This document shows, piece by piece, positions 1 to 11,226 of a stretch of DNA of 64,000 nucleotides. How positions within the stretch are numbered: position 1 is the stretch's first letter; each line of letters starts with the position of its first letter. Source of the DNA: Diphasiastrum complanatum. Lineage: Eukaryota; Streptophyta; Lycopodiopsida; Lycopodiales; Lycopodiaceae. Below the pieces are notes generated by a model. The model was not told the DNA's origin, did not search any database, and worked only from the letters and a program-made list of their open reading frames with translations. The stretch is taken from positions 54,506,282 to 54,570,281 of the forward strand of contig CM055098.1 in the NCBI GenBank assembly GCA_029204225.1. The letters are read 5' to 3'. The translations under genes and the position numbers were made by a program.

Positions 1-1187
1 CTACCATCCAATTCCATGAAAAAAACAAGAAAAAATCATGAATTTTAGCCCTTCCTTGGTTTTTTCACCATGCACAATTGGAGATCAATGGCAAGAACAT
101 TTTCCAAAACCACATGCAATCCAAAATACAGAGTTATAAGCAACCAATTGATTTGATCTTGCTGGATTTTGAATTCTACCCTCAATTTTGTGCCAAAATA
201 ATGGAAAACAAGCCAAATTTGGCTACAAAAGAGCCTAGAATCCAAATACATGGGAAGATCCAACATGCAACCTGAATTTCAACTACTTCAAAGTGAATTA
301 ACTTGCTGGAAATTTCAGATCCTTCACTAGTTTTGAGCTACACATGCAAAACTCCAAAAAAGACACCAAAATTTATTTCCTAGCACAATTCTCCATAAAC
401 CACAATGAATTTGAGAGAGATATGGAACATGCAAATTGAATTTGGAAAGATCCACCAACTTGCAACCTTGCTCCTCTCCTTGGATGAGAATACTAGTTGA
501 ATGCCACCAAGCTCCAATGAAAAGCACCACCTCTCCAAGCTTGTAAGCCTTGCTCTGATACCACTATAAGGGAAGCTCCTTAGATCCTGCCTACAAATCC
601 TAAACACAAAAGGATAACACACTGTGGAGAAACCACCCAACCAAGTAGAAGCATCCAATCAATCTCTAAAATTCAAACTCTCTACCTAAAATTAGCTAGT
701 TTTCACAAACTTGCTAATTTGGGAGATTTAGCATCAAAACTGAAACGTAAGGCTCCAAAAACTGGTACCTCTACAGCCCACAACAAGTTTTTGTCCATAA
801 ATTTTGAGTATATCTATCCTATCCAACTAGCCACATCAAAATTAACTAAGACTTGCTAATTTGGGCTTAGTTTGATCAACTCCATCAAATCTCAATAAAT
901 CTTCTTGTACTTGGCTCTGATACCATGTGGGAATCTACAAAATTGGACCAAGAATGGATCCTAAAATGATCCACAAGAGTGATTGGATGTTAGATACAAT
1001 TGATCTATCAATCTACACAAGATTTAGATCAATCTAGATCAAATTTCGATGAGAAAATCTAACAAGAACAATCATAAATGAAAGGGAATTGTACTTGCTG
1101 GTTTCACACATGTGAAAATTTGTCAGTATGGACTGTAGCCTGAAATCAAATTACAATATGATAGGAACTCAAAACTATCAAGAATAG
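1..1187 (-). mobile_element. LTR-retrotransposon debris with two Met-tRNA-type primer-binding sites
   Basis: Read on the minus strand, this stretch contains two copies of the primer-binding core TGGTATCAGAGC, complementary to the 3' end of initiator Met tRNA as in Ty1/copia elements. One is at 552-563 and one at 913-925. The second directly follows CCCACA, a plausible LTR 3' end at 926, so bases upward from 926 are likely LTR and bases below it internal sequence. No gag or pol reading frame is recognisable, and no matching second LTR is in the window. Two sites 360 bp apart suggest nested or rearranged elements. The short open frames here look like noise. Confidence 0.45.
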
Positions 1188-1254
1188 TCAAGACAAATGA
1201 TAAATTTGACAAGAATTGACTCCAAAACCAAGATTGGTGTTGCTTAATGATGTA

Positions 1255-2256
1255 TGATAAGGGATGAGCAGATATTTTGTTGCTGGTGTGAATCCACTAG
1301 TCAGACACTGTGACAATGTGTCATTTTTCTTGAAGGCCCGAAGCAAAAAATTACTCAGCACCAACAACTCGTTAGATGAATCTCTTGCAATGTCATATTG
1401 CAAGAGTGTAAGCTCGGGCTCTATCACAGGATCACTAATAGAAGCCCGTCTGTCTTTGAGATCCAAACAATCAAGAACTCTATAATTTATACTAAAATCA
1501 AGTTTATCTAGTCTAAAACAAAAAGGAGTACCAATTGTATCTATAGCATCGGATATTTCCTTCTCAAATTTAAGATAGTCATCGGAATCTATATGTATAA
1601 AGATTTGAGGGAGGAGGAGGAGGTGGTGGATGTGTAGTATCTACAGGGATTGAAGGGGTATCCAAAGCAGATGTAGCTATATGTACAACAATATCAAGAG
1701 CAGTGTTATCTACAATTGATTCCGAGTTAGGGTTTAGGGTTTCTGTGGTGTCTACCCTCCTTACTTTCTTTGGAGCTCTCTTTGGTGCTGCCTGCTTCCG
1801 AGGTCTCTTGGTAGGAAGATCAATCCTATCTAGAGGAGTTGGTTTGGGAGCAGCAGGCTAAGATACGTGCAATTTGCAAAACCTTTCTCTCATTCTCATC
1901 GGGAGCTGAAAATCCTTGGGCATTATGGTGACTCTCTTGGAATGGATTGCCAGCAAAAATGAATCTTCGAAAAACGGGCTTATGTAATCTTCAACAGCCT
2001 CCTGAAGGCACTGAAAAGCACTGGGTGTGAATCTAACCAACTGTTCGAAATCATTTCTAGTTATGTTTCTTACAGCACGGTAGAATGGAGCTCTTGGAAT
2101 CAACAGAGTGGTGGATCTTTGATACTTAATGTATCTCAGAGAGCCACCTACTGCGGTTGCACGTTCTAGGTCTGCAGGAGGTGTAATGGCAACCACAGGA
2201 GCTGAGGACGAGCTAGCAGAGAAGAAGTCCCTCCTTGTCTGCTTTTTCCTATCCAT
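1255..2256 (-). pseudogene. H3-Ulp protein, transposon copy 1 (histone H3-like domain, linker, start of C48 protease)
   Basis: The frame starts at ATG 2254-2256. Its first residues, MDRKKQTRRD, match the H3 tail start at R2, K4, Q5, T6 and R8. A full H3 fold follows: KYQRSTTLLIP (alphaN/alpha1), FTPSAFQCLQEA (alpha2), and SKRVTIMPKDFQL (alpha3 and C-terminal H3 signature). A TAG (1858-1860) interrupts the frame where copy 2 has Gln. Beyond it the sequence continues as a basic NLS-like linker (KRPRKQAAPKRAPKK), a run of seven or more prolines, and, after a frameshift, the N-terminal part of the Ulp1-like domain up to LLIPYHT. Homology stops exactly where copy 2 has an exon end, so the catalytic His/Cys part is lost. 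The gene is divergent from protein X and shares an 815-bp intergenic region with it. The H3 homology is clear. The fusion is inferred by comparison with copy 2. Confidence 0.82.
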
Positions 2257-3071
2257 GGACGTGTACTATGGGATAATGAAGTTGTGCATGACGGCTAGGA
2301 TGAACAGAAGACCGATATGTATGGACAAAATGTACGGTATATCGGACCTGTGCGAGGTTATTACAAGAGAGATAGATTAGTATTGAAGAAAGGTGCACAA
2401 GTGCGATACAAGGAGACACGTAGGCAGATGTATCGGACCTGTGGGCATGGAAGGCATTAAGAAAAATATCGATTGTGAAGAATGTGCACAAGTGCGATAT
2501 GGGGCCGACGAAAAAAAGTGAAAAAAATTCATCTAAATTTGTGATTTTATATCGCGGTTCGCAGCTGCAAAAAGACGTCCTTGTCACACGTGTGGGAGTT
2601 GTATTGGTCCAATGCAAAGAGCGACACATGTCACTCTATCACTTTACTCGTGTGAGATTTGTACGAACGAATGCTGCGAGCGACACGTGTTGTCGAACAC
2701 TACGATATGAACATGAGACATGTGTACAGTTATCTTTTCACACGTGTCCAGGTGTCACCTCACACGTGCCAGTTCCTGTAGTCAACTGAAAGTAGACACA
2801 TGACTTTGACCGTTTACCACACGTGCAAAATTTAGTATAAAGGGCACAAAACTCGATTAATTTTTTACTTTTTCCTGTTCTCAAAATTCGCGGCATATAG
2901 GTCTTTGCTGCGCGCACATTGTTGTCTATCTGCTTCCACGCTACCCTAGTTGCGCACAAGTGCGATATTCGGTATCTACCTGCCGTACATATCTCTATCT
3001 GTGCGCAATCTTGATAGTTAGTTTTGTTTCAGTTCTCCCTCGTGCAACAAGTGTGATATCTACATATTTCC
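2257..3071. promoter_or_regulatory. Divergent promoter with iterated CGATAY motifs, copy 1
   Basis: This is the intergenic region between the H3-Ulp start (-) and the protein X start (+). It holds repeated words of the form GCACA-N4-CGATAY. Forward copies are at 2392-2409, 2483-2502, 2950-2972 and 3041-3060. Reverse-orientation copies with GGTC in the middle are at 2337-2356 and 2429-2446, and partial copies are near 2307 and 2547. The last forward copy ends about 12 bp before the X start codon. The segment also contains several CACGTG-containing words (for example 2586, 2691, 2740, 2765, 2820), which are G-box-like. Copy 3 has the same layout with a different motif. The function, as protein-binding sites, is inferred. 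Confidence 0.6.
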
Positions 3072-4630
3072 ATGGCCTCATTCCTCAGGATCCTCACCGA
3101 GATCAGGCTTGAGTTCATTTCTTAGTGAAATTTGGGATTACTGAAAATCTAGACTACTTTCACAGCCTATTCAGGCCATATCTACATGTTTTCAGGAATG
3201 CACAACCAAATTCTAATGTATTTTATGAACATTATGTTAAATTCAGAGATATACTTAGTAAGCCCTGTTTTCTCCATAGGTTCACTCCAGTACATGCATT
3301 ATACTAATCTTGTTCATTTTCTTTCTCAGCTTTCAGACATAGACTACATAGAATGTTCACCAAATGTGTTGATCTTTTCAAAAGCAGTTCAATGTGTCCC
3401 CTTATTGCAACAAGAAATGTGATTGGTAGAATATCAGAATGATTTTGTACTTTTCCTTTTAGTTCAGATTCCAGATGATGAGGAAGTATCTGTTGCTGAC
3501 CATCCTTTTGCATTATCCTCTGTTCAGTCAGCTATTAAGGATATCAATCACTTCCTTATTGACACTCCTGATAAGGAAAGTGACTTTATTGATGTAAATA
3601 CTGATGTTCTCCCGACCGATTCTTTTATCGGCCAAAATACATCTGCTGATGAATACATCCCGATAGAGGAGTCTAAATGTCTTTTTCAATTTGTCTGTAT
3701 ATTATATTAATGACAATGTATAATTTACTACTGCTGATTTATGTAAATTTTTTTGACTATTGTGAAGATGATGGTTCTGATGTTTATTATCTGACACAAT
3801 TTTGAATTCTCCCGACTTTGTAGATTTTGAAACAGATGACCTTGTTGCTGTATTGATTTTGATGATGAGGAGGGGACTTATGATCGGTGAAGAATGTCTG
3901 ACTAAGGCTTTATCAAATATTGCTAAGGATGGACGAGGCAGACCATCCAATGAAGAATTCACGACATTTCAATCCCAGATGGACTTCCCTCATCCATCAT
4001 TAATGCATTTCGCTGATGATTCCACTTCAGTACGTGGTCATTATATTGATCATCTTGATCTGGTTGCTGCTGATGATGAAAAATGTGTAAGTGTTTTAAA
4101 CTTCCTTGCATTACAATGTTTTTAATCACTAAATGTGTTTTTTGCTAACATATTTCCTATTGCAGGATGCTCTCATATTTGATGACTTTGCTGCGAGACG
4201 AGGGTCATTTCAGACAACCACGCATCCTCGTTCCAGAGGAATAGTGGACTTGGCCACTATCTTAGGCTTTTCCTGAAGATATGAGATGCTGTATTGCTCA
4301 TTTCCACAGTTGAGCCTAGTTGGGGAGAATCTGATAATGGCAGTTAAAGCTTTATCATTTTACCTAGGAGGGACATAAATTTGTTAAGACAAATAAGATC
4401 ATTTTTGTCCAAAAGATTTTATGTTTTGAACATTTAGGTTTTACTAATGGAATGTTCCTTTAAGGAACTCTCATTATTCATTGTATTCCACTCATATTGA
4501 GCTTAGTGGAAATAAGAATAATGCACATCTATTAGTTGCATACGTTAGCAGAGAATTTCTTCATGACCAATACTACCATATGAATCTGATACTACGATCT
4601 GATGAATGAATAGTTGACACTTTGTATTTT
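3072..4630 (+). pseudogene. Protein X of H3-Ulp transposon, copy 1 (unknown function)
   Basis: The start is ATG 3072 (MASFLRI...), in the same position relative to the iterated motifs as the X start in copy 3 (MASSSRF...). Coding-like blocks follow, separated by AT-rich, intron-like gaps: 3125-3300, an acidic block at 3465-3680, 3800-4090, and an exon at 4166-4276 after a good acceptor (tattgcag). The acidic block is rich in Asp and Glu. The block EEFTTFQSQMDFPHP matches EEEFWEFQKQYPPRF in copy 3, and DALIFDDFAARRG matches DALELGAFCMRHG. Degenerate similarity to the copy 3 tail (MAVKALSFYLGG; REFLHDQYYHMNL) runs on to about 4630, past the stop at 4274. I recognise no known domain. It is called a pseudogene because the frames do not join cleanly. 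Confidence 0.55.
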
Positions 4631-4739
4631 TGATATAATACAATCAATACATTACATTGAGTATTTTCTCCTCTCTTGGTTCAATGAATTTGCAAAGCAA
4701 TTTTGAACATGTCATGATTTGATGACAATGATGATCTTC

Positions 4740-7170
4740 TAGCTCAGCAATCATCTAGTTTTCTCTTCCGGTATGAACTTGCATGCTTTTCTAAACTGTT
4801 GTATTGTGTAGACTTTGTTAATCTGAACACTCACGGTAGAAGCATTGAAAACAATTGACAATGTAGTTTTCATTTTCCTTGGTTCCTCCATGTTGTGTAT
4901 TTCGATGAAATGTTGCTCATGCTTTGCCAATGTGACTTCTCCCATCCCTTGTGATGACCATATACTCAAGCTTACATAGGTGTTGCAAAAAATGTTGTAT
5001 GATCCTCTTAGTATGTGCTGCATATGTCAAAATCATAATGTTAGTCTTATGTTTTGGATCTAAATATATATGAAAAATTGAAAGCATCTTGAAAATTTTT
5101 ATACTAACCATGTAATGAGTGATGTGATCTTCTCCCCATGCTTTTGGATATTGCATTAACAAACTTGACACAAGTCCTATTGGACAGCTTTCTTATCAAT
5201 ATCAGAGTATTTTTCTTTTTTTAAAATAGCAATCATACTATCAAGCTTCTTCCATATATTCAACTTTTAGTACTCTAGTTTTTACTGTCTTTTTTGAAGT
5301 CCTGAGTGACAACAATAATATCTGTCCAGACTGAGTGTTGAATATTAGAAGCCTTACCAATATGATTTGAAAGGAAACGACGTGCTTTTGCTCCTCCTAT
5401 GCTTGGCTTTAGTTGGCATGTTCCCATTCTTTCCCTGAAAGCTTTTCATCTTTTTGAATTTTGACATGTCCCTTATGGAGTCCTGCTTTTTGATAAAACA
5501 TCTTCTATACGAGAGATAGCTTCCTTTGCTAATGATGCTAGCTTAGTATTCCAAGCAAAAACTATATGAATATAATGAGCTTTTCTTATTAATCTATCTT
5601 TTGCATGAAGAGTGCAAACATGCACATTTTTCCAAGGGGATAGACAGCACAGGCTTCCAATTTGGATTCTGCATATTCTCTACTGATTCCTGTACTCCTA
5701 GTTATATCTTTTGCCATTTTCATGCTAGTACAACAAAGGGTGTTTGATGTAGCACCGTTGAGAGACATTATACATACATTTCAATGTTTTCAAATCACCT
5801 ACCACAGTGCCATTCAACATTGAAGTCTCCAACTCCCTAGGAACATGAGAAGTCCTCCATCCATATGGTTCTTGATGATCCTAGGATAAAGGTGGTCTTT
5901 GAGAATATCCATGATAAATATTCATGATCCTCCTTCAGAACCTGTCCCAAAGAATAATCAGACTTAGTTTACATGATTTAATACTATTCAATGAATGTAA
6001 TGTAATAATGAGGCTAGTATTATCGAATGCCTACCTACCACCATATCATTTTCTAACTGGACACTGAATCTGAATCTCTTCTTGGTTCTCCGTTTGTGAT
6101 AGAGCGCCAATCATGAGAGTTATACTAACTCTCTCCATCTTCTGCCCTTTCACTATTTCTGACTCATCTAACTTAAGTAATAGATTATTTTTTTCATTCA
6201 CCTTTTCATAGGTTATATCATAGAATGTGACGATGTATCTCAGCAAGTAATTTAGATCAACAAATAAGTTGTTTGATGAATTATAGATATCGATCTTTCC
6301 ATCAGTTTCATACACCTCCTCAATATGAAATGGAGTTCCAGTGATCTTATGCATACCTATGTTTAATGTATCTCTCTCTTTCTTCAAGTGATATGTCCTA
6401 GGGATTGGGAGTTTTCTAATTTGAACTTGTTTAAAAGCTTCTCTAATTAGTTTAAATATTGTTGCATATGCTTCCCTACTAATACCTGCAAAATCACAAG
6501 CACCCTGAACTATAGTCTTATCTAAAAAAATTTGAATGTCCACCATCAAAGACTCTGCTATTTTAAACTTTACATTTGAAATCCTATTGTTCATCATGAT
6601 ACACTCAGTGGATTTGCAAGTCAATATTGTGCCCAATGACATTCCTAGTGAAACATTGTCTTTAATATTCCGAGGAGCTACTAATGCAAGATCTGCAAAA
6701 AAAACAGATAGTTAACATAATATCACCATAGCTTAAATTAAATCCAAATGTCATTAAAAAAACATACCAAAAATTAGAAATATGCTTACTTGAATGCACG
6801 GATTCTTCTATTTCGATAAACCTCCTTTTGAAAGCGTTTTGAATATCCTTGCAACTTTGTCGCTTTTGCTTCTTACCTGTAAGCCTTTTTCTTTGCCAAA
6901 TCCACATCTTTCAATAATTGTAAGTTTTCAATATGCCCATTGCATATCCATGTAACTAAATGAGTTATTGAAGAGAATGTGGGATGTGTCAAAGTGTTTG
7001 GATCTTGTAAATATAATATTCCATCTATCCACAAATCCAAGTTTTTTTTTTCCTTCTGCCCTGAAACGAGAACGATCCTCAACAGATATTTGAATTCCTT
7101 TGCCTCCTCTTCTCTGCAAAGGTGCCAAATCAATAGGGATATCCACATGTAGATGATACAATGCCATCAT
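4740..7170 (-). pseudogene. Putative DDE-type transposase of H3-Ulp element, copy 1
   Basis: Reading from 7170 down, the blocks are: an N-terminal segment (MMALYHLHVDIPIDLAPL), a short stretch with KKQKRQSCKDIQ near 6850, a central ORF at 6046-6642 carrying LLKLDESEIVKGQKMERVS, a segment at 5740-5860 ending in DLKTLKCMYNVS, and a C-terminal part at 4751-5023 with LSIWSSQGM. The D of KLDES, the D of DLKTL and the E of QG(M)EKSH (intact in copy 3) are plausible catalytic D, D and E. This is inference from spacing and conservation, not a family match. Copy 1 lacks about 235 bp of the coiled-coil region present in copy 2 and has frameshifts and stops. The 3' end lies tail to tail with protein X. 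I cannot place it in a named transposase superfamily. Confidence 0.6.
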
Positions 7171-7696
7171 CAAAAAAACAATAGAGTAATCAGTTGCATC
7201 AAAGTACTATGACTAAATTATATGAAGCAAAACAAAATACTCATCTTTGATTATATTATATACTATGTACGATCAATCCAATCTCCATTCTTGTATGCTT
7301 GATTCAAATTTGGAAATGCCGCTCATTTTTTCATTCCAATAGGTAGTTGGCACTCATATTTCCATTCTCGTGGAAGGAATGCATATGTAAACATTTTGCA
7401 ATTTTTCCTGATTCGGATTTGGGGATGACGGTCATATTCTAGATCCAGTGAAAATATTGCCCTTTTCGTAACCAATGGAGAGAATATTTTTGAATTTAGT
7501 CAAGTTATATTGCGAACTGTTTACAGTTCTTAACTGTGACTATAAACACTATGGTTAGATCATTGGGAGTTGGGAGGCCTTGGGAGTGGTGGGGACAAGC
7601 AAATAAACAATATTATTTTTTTTATTTTGATATTTTTCCTATATCCTACATGGCATTCCTTAAAGGGTCTTTTTGATATTGAGAACTCCTCTAATG
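7171..7696. mobile_element. Right terminal region of H3-Ulp copy 1, with terminal inverted repeat
   Basis: This non-coding stretch runs from the transposase start to the element end and is nearly identical to 14185-14709 in copy 2. The terminal repeat at 7662-7688 is the exact reverse complement of 9201-9227. The two right ends stay identical through CTCTAATG (to 7696 here, 14709 in copy 2) and then diverge, which places the border at or near CTAATG. A subterminal word TAACTGTGACTAT at 7531-7543 recurs at 9553 and 14544. Confidence 0.72.
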
Positions 7697-8537
7697 AACT
7701 TGAACACACATCCAAGCATCGCCATAAATGAAAACCTTACTAAAATAGCGACTAGCCAGTTCTGATACATGTGGAAAAAGTGGATCTTGAATGGATCTAA
7801 GATCCCAAATGTTTTGGCTAAGATCTTTGCACAACAAGCTACAAAAGCTAGAAATGGCAAAGCATCCCTAATGCTACCTTTGATACACATGAACTTCACA
7901 AAGCATTCAAGAGACAAAAGAAACTTATGAAGATACTAATGGAAACAAAAAATAATAGCAAACAGGTCGTGGAATAGCACCCTAGCACTTTTGGATAGCA
8001 CCCTAAGATCATACACAAGAGCTTGAAGACAATACACAAAACAATGCTTACAATGGAGGAAGAAACTGTGACAATGATTTATTGATCTCTCTCAACAATA
8101 CAATAAGTTTCTCTAGCCTGTTTCTCCACACATTTTCTACTATTTATGGATGAGGAAGATGACTCTCCTCTCCTCTCTCTAAAAGGTACTTGACCCTAAA
8201 TATTCCTTATACAGGAAAAATAGCTAAAAATGACATATATGACCAAAATACATCAAAATGGTCTCATGAAGGGTCTAAAGTTTGACACTTTTCCATACTG
8301 AAAAAATACAGTAAATAAAAAACTTTAGGCCTGGTTCACACGTGTAAAACTCCAATACCAAAACTATGTACAAAAATTGCCAATTAAGGTCTCAAACTAG
8401 CTAGGAAATGTTGACAATTTTCACAAACTTCATGGAAGATGTGACAACATATCTGATCAACTAGTGGCGAGCCAAGTGCTCCTTTTACTGAATCGGCAGA
8501 GTGCCGAGGGATCGGCACTACTTCAGGATGTGGGTCG
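7697..8537. other. No recognisable gene
   Basis: This is AT-rich sequence between the end of copy 1 and an LTR-like segment. Short minus-strand frames at 7660-7917 and 8384-8644 have no motif I recognise. The sequence around 8430-8540 contains small inverted words (cggcagagtgccgagggatcggc) that could be terminal debris of another repeat. Confidence 0.4.
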
Positions 8538-9100
8538 TGTTGGGGATATTCCCAACACAATGTGAGCAAAGGGATAAATTTAATAATAAATGTATTGCGA
8601 GGGCATGGCTTCTTGCGCATATAAGTCCATGGCCCAATGAGCACACGAGCTAATTGTAAATAGAAATAATAGACTTGGGCCCTTTATAATTAAAATAAAA
8701 CTTGAGGCCCAAAGTCATTTGAAAACTTAGAGTTTACTTTTTAGAGTTGGGTCCTTTTTTGGACTCACATGAATATGGTAAATTTTAATGTACTTTTTAT
8801 GGACCCTTGGACCAAGTTGGGTCCAAGATGAATGGATAGGATCATTGTGAATATTAGCCAATAAAATTTTGCAGCAAGGGCCTTCCCCATTTATAAAAAG
8901 GCATCATTTGTACTCTATTTGCATGCTTAATGGGAAGGAAAAAAACTCTACCATTTTTGGAAGAGAAGCATCCTCATTTGCTATTCAATGCTTGCTATTG
9001 CTCTTGTTGTTTTCATTTGCTTTCAAGTTCATGCTTTGTTGGTTTCATTAGTTTATGTTTCTCCTTAGCAAGTACAATGAGCAAGTGAGCTAACCTCCCT
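8538..9100 (+). mobile_element. Possible solo LTR
   Basis: At 8538-8557 the sequence TGTTGGGGATATTCCCAACA has the TGTTGGGGAT start common in plant LTRs and is nearly palindromic. A TATA box (ttataaaaag, 8891-8900) lies about 350 bp downstream, as expected for an LTR promoter. No partner LTR, primer site or target duplication was found, and the 3' end is not defined. The call rests on these two signals only. Confidence 0.3.
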
Positions 9101-9103
9101 CCT

Positions 9104-9107
9104 CCTC

Positions 9108-9200
<93 letters not shown>
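9104..9200. repeat. (CT)n microsatellite abutting a transposon terminus
   Basis: This is about 97 bp of CT dinucleotides with a few CC interruptions. It ends exactly where the 27-bp left terminal inverted repeat of copy 2 begins. Long open frames reading RERERE or similar across it are artefacts of the repeat. Confidence 0.95.
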
Positions 9201-9204
<4 letters not shown>

Positions 9205-9227
9205 TCTCAATATCAAAAAGACCCTTT
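9201..9227 (+). repeat. Left terminal inverted repeat of copy 2
   Basis: It begins GAGTTCTCAATATC and ends GACCCTTT. It is the perfect reverse complement of 14675-14701 and of 7662-7688. Confidence 0.9.
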
Positions 9228-9659
9228 GTAAAGATACTTTTATTTTTTTTCTTTAGTTTCGACCGTCACCAGGCCCAATCAAAATGAATAGATTTGAAAT
9301 CTACGTAACGTAGTTCAAATTAAGTAAAAAATAAAAATGCAGTATAGAAAACTTTGAAATTTGTGTCCAGGCAGCATGGACGTATCCCATTGGTTTCTTC
9401 TTCCTGCCCGACACGTGCTAATCTGTCCGACGTCAATATCTCAAGTTAAATTTACTTTACTATGCTGGTTAGTATAATGAAATTTTCTAACTATACTAGT
9501 TACAGTTATAGAAATATAGTATGTACAGTTACATAAAATATGGTATACGCAGTAACTGTGACTATGTTGGCATTCACATTAGATTAAATGTGATATGAAA
9601 AATTAAAATTAAGTAACATATCAGAGAGATTTTTGGCGCCCAAGCTTTGAAAATAGCAA
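9228..9659. promoter_or_regulatory. Left subterminal region / upstream region of protein Y
   Basis: This non-coding stretch lies between the terminal repeat and the Y start codon. Around 9465-9570 there are several variants of a GTTA/ACTGT word, including TAACTGTGACTAT at 9553-9565. The same word occurs about 150 bp inside both right ends (7531, 14544), and similar CAGTAACTGTGG occurs in copy 4 (37436). It is a candidate transposase-binding or promoter element; its function is inferred. Confidence 0.4.
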
Positions 9660-11032
9660 TGGCGAGGAGACCCAGATCTACAATCGATTCTGTGATTCTT
9701 TACAATGAGAAAGATGAAGCTGATAACTGGAAGCCAACAAAATATACGAAGAACTCATGGGTATTGCTGCATCCATCATCAAAGGGCAATTTTTGACAAA
9801 AGAAAAGAGCAAAAATGACTTACAAATCTTATTGGAAAGCAAAAATTTTGGAGTTTAAGACTACCCCGAGAGATCAATGGATATCAGAATTCTTAGTGCA
9901 ACATGTATATATGCATTCAGAAATCAAAGTACATGATATCAATTATCATGATCATAAAAAATGTAATTGTAAGTATATCAAAACATATGCACTCTACAAC
10001 AATCATAGGTGATTTCCTTTATTGATGCTCTTCAGATTATGATTTAAATGCTTCAACATTGTTTTTTTCTTTCAGATTCATATCCATCATGCATAAGTGA
10101 ATGGGAGCCCGCACAATCACTTGCAGGAATATTAGATGTGATTCACTCTGATGTTGGAAAGCTACAATACAGAGGAAGAAGTCCAAAGGAACTTGTAGAT
10201 TGTGGTATCTATTTTTATGAATCTTTATATACGCCACAAACAAATGGAGGTTTTGGCAAGCTCGAAGCAATTCCATTGCCTAGTTTTCAAAGTGATGAGT
10301 GGCCTACTCCTGACAGCATTGTTTCTGAATCCTTGAGATGCAAGCTACTCATTGATATTAAAAATGCTATGAAGATAAGCACAGGCTCGAAAATTGTTCA
10401 CCTAAGTTGGTTTATCTCATTTGCATACATTTGTTGATTTTTTCTCGAGTGCTAGTGTTCGTAGGACACCAACTTTATTTGTTTGCAAGGATTTATCAGA
10501 TGAGACTTTGTCAGATCTCATGGATCAAGGCTGGGATAGTAAAACAAATAATGACATAGAATGCAGGATTAAAAAGTCCTCAATGATCTTCCGTTATCAT
10601 ATCGAAAAGCAAATGCTCAGTCTCACATTTAGCTACCAGAGATACAAGAAAATTGAAGGTACATGGCTACCACTGGATCAAGACTTTGAACTAAATGATC
10701 ACACAAACCGAATGGAGATAAGCATTATCTACAATGAGGAATATTTGACTATGGTTGAGGTGGAAGAGCACTGGAAGCTTGATTTTATCAAAACAGAACT
10801 CATGCTATTACAAACCAATCTACCAACATATTTCAGATTTATCATCAACGGAAGACTCGTAAGTACTTTATGTTTATTGCCATTTCAAAATAGAACAAAA
10901 TAATAGAAAATGTCATCATTTACAATTGCACATTCACTAATATTTGCCATGTCACAGATGCGAAAAAGACAGGAGCTGATAATGTGCTACAAAGATCTAC
11001 CTACAACAATCACCATTGTGGGAGAACAATAG
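9660..11032 (+). pseudogene. Protein Y of H3-Ulp transposon, copy 2 (unknown function)
   Basis: The ATG at 9660 opens MARRPRSTIDSV. Exon 1 (9660-9968) ends at a GTAAGT donor and contains an in-frame TGA at about 9795, where copy 4 has an Arg codon (CGA). Exon 2 starts at 10076 after tttctttcag and runs to the GTAAGT at 10859, with one frameshift near 10425. Exon 3 is 10959-11032, ending in TAG. Blocks conserved with copy 4 include VQHxYxHxE, DxxKCNC, AGIxDVxHSD, YxGRSPK, FxCKDLS, DxGWD, SMxFRYHIxKQML and WxPLDQDF. I recognise no domain. The Cys/His words in exon 1 (HDHKKCNC) could bind metal but do not fit a named zinc finger. It reads away from the left terminus and converges with the H3-Ulp gene, whose 3' end is only 194 bp away. 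Confidence 0.65.
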
Positions 11033-11226
11033 TTTCAAATAAACTTTAGTAAAAATCTGTGTATACACCCTTTCATTCAATAAATGAAAGCCCAAGTTGG
11101 GCATCTATACATGTATTTTGTGCTCCCAAATTCATAAACTGGAGCAACATATGATATATCAATGTATATTTTTCTATGAAGTCTATACATGTATTTTTGT
11201 TCTATGCTATCTATATTTTTTCTATC

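Noticed and set aside
1858-2256. Host histone H3 gene or retro-pseudogene
   Set aside because: The fold is strongly diverged from host H3, continues into a linker and protease domain, occurs in three copies with the same transposon neighbours, and lies within an element with inverted termini in copy 2.
8538-8557. Near-palindrome TGTTGGGGATATTCCCAACA as a hairpin terminator or operator
   Set aside because: It looks more like an LTR start with a TATA box downstream; there is no gene context for an operator.
9013-9216. 67-codon frame with repeated Arg-Glu
   Set aside because: Product of the (CT)n tract at 9104-9200.
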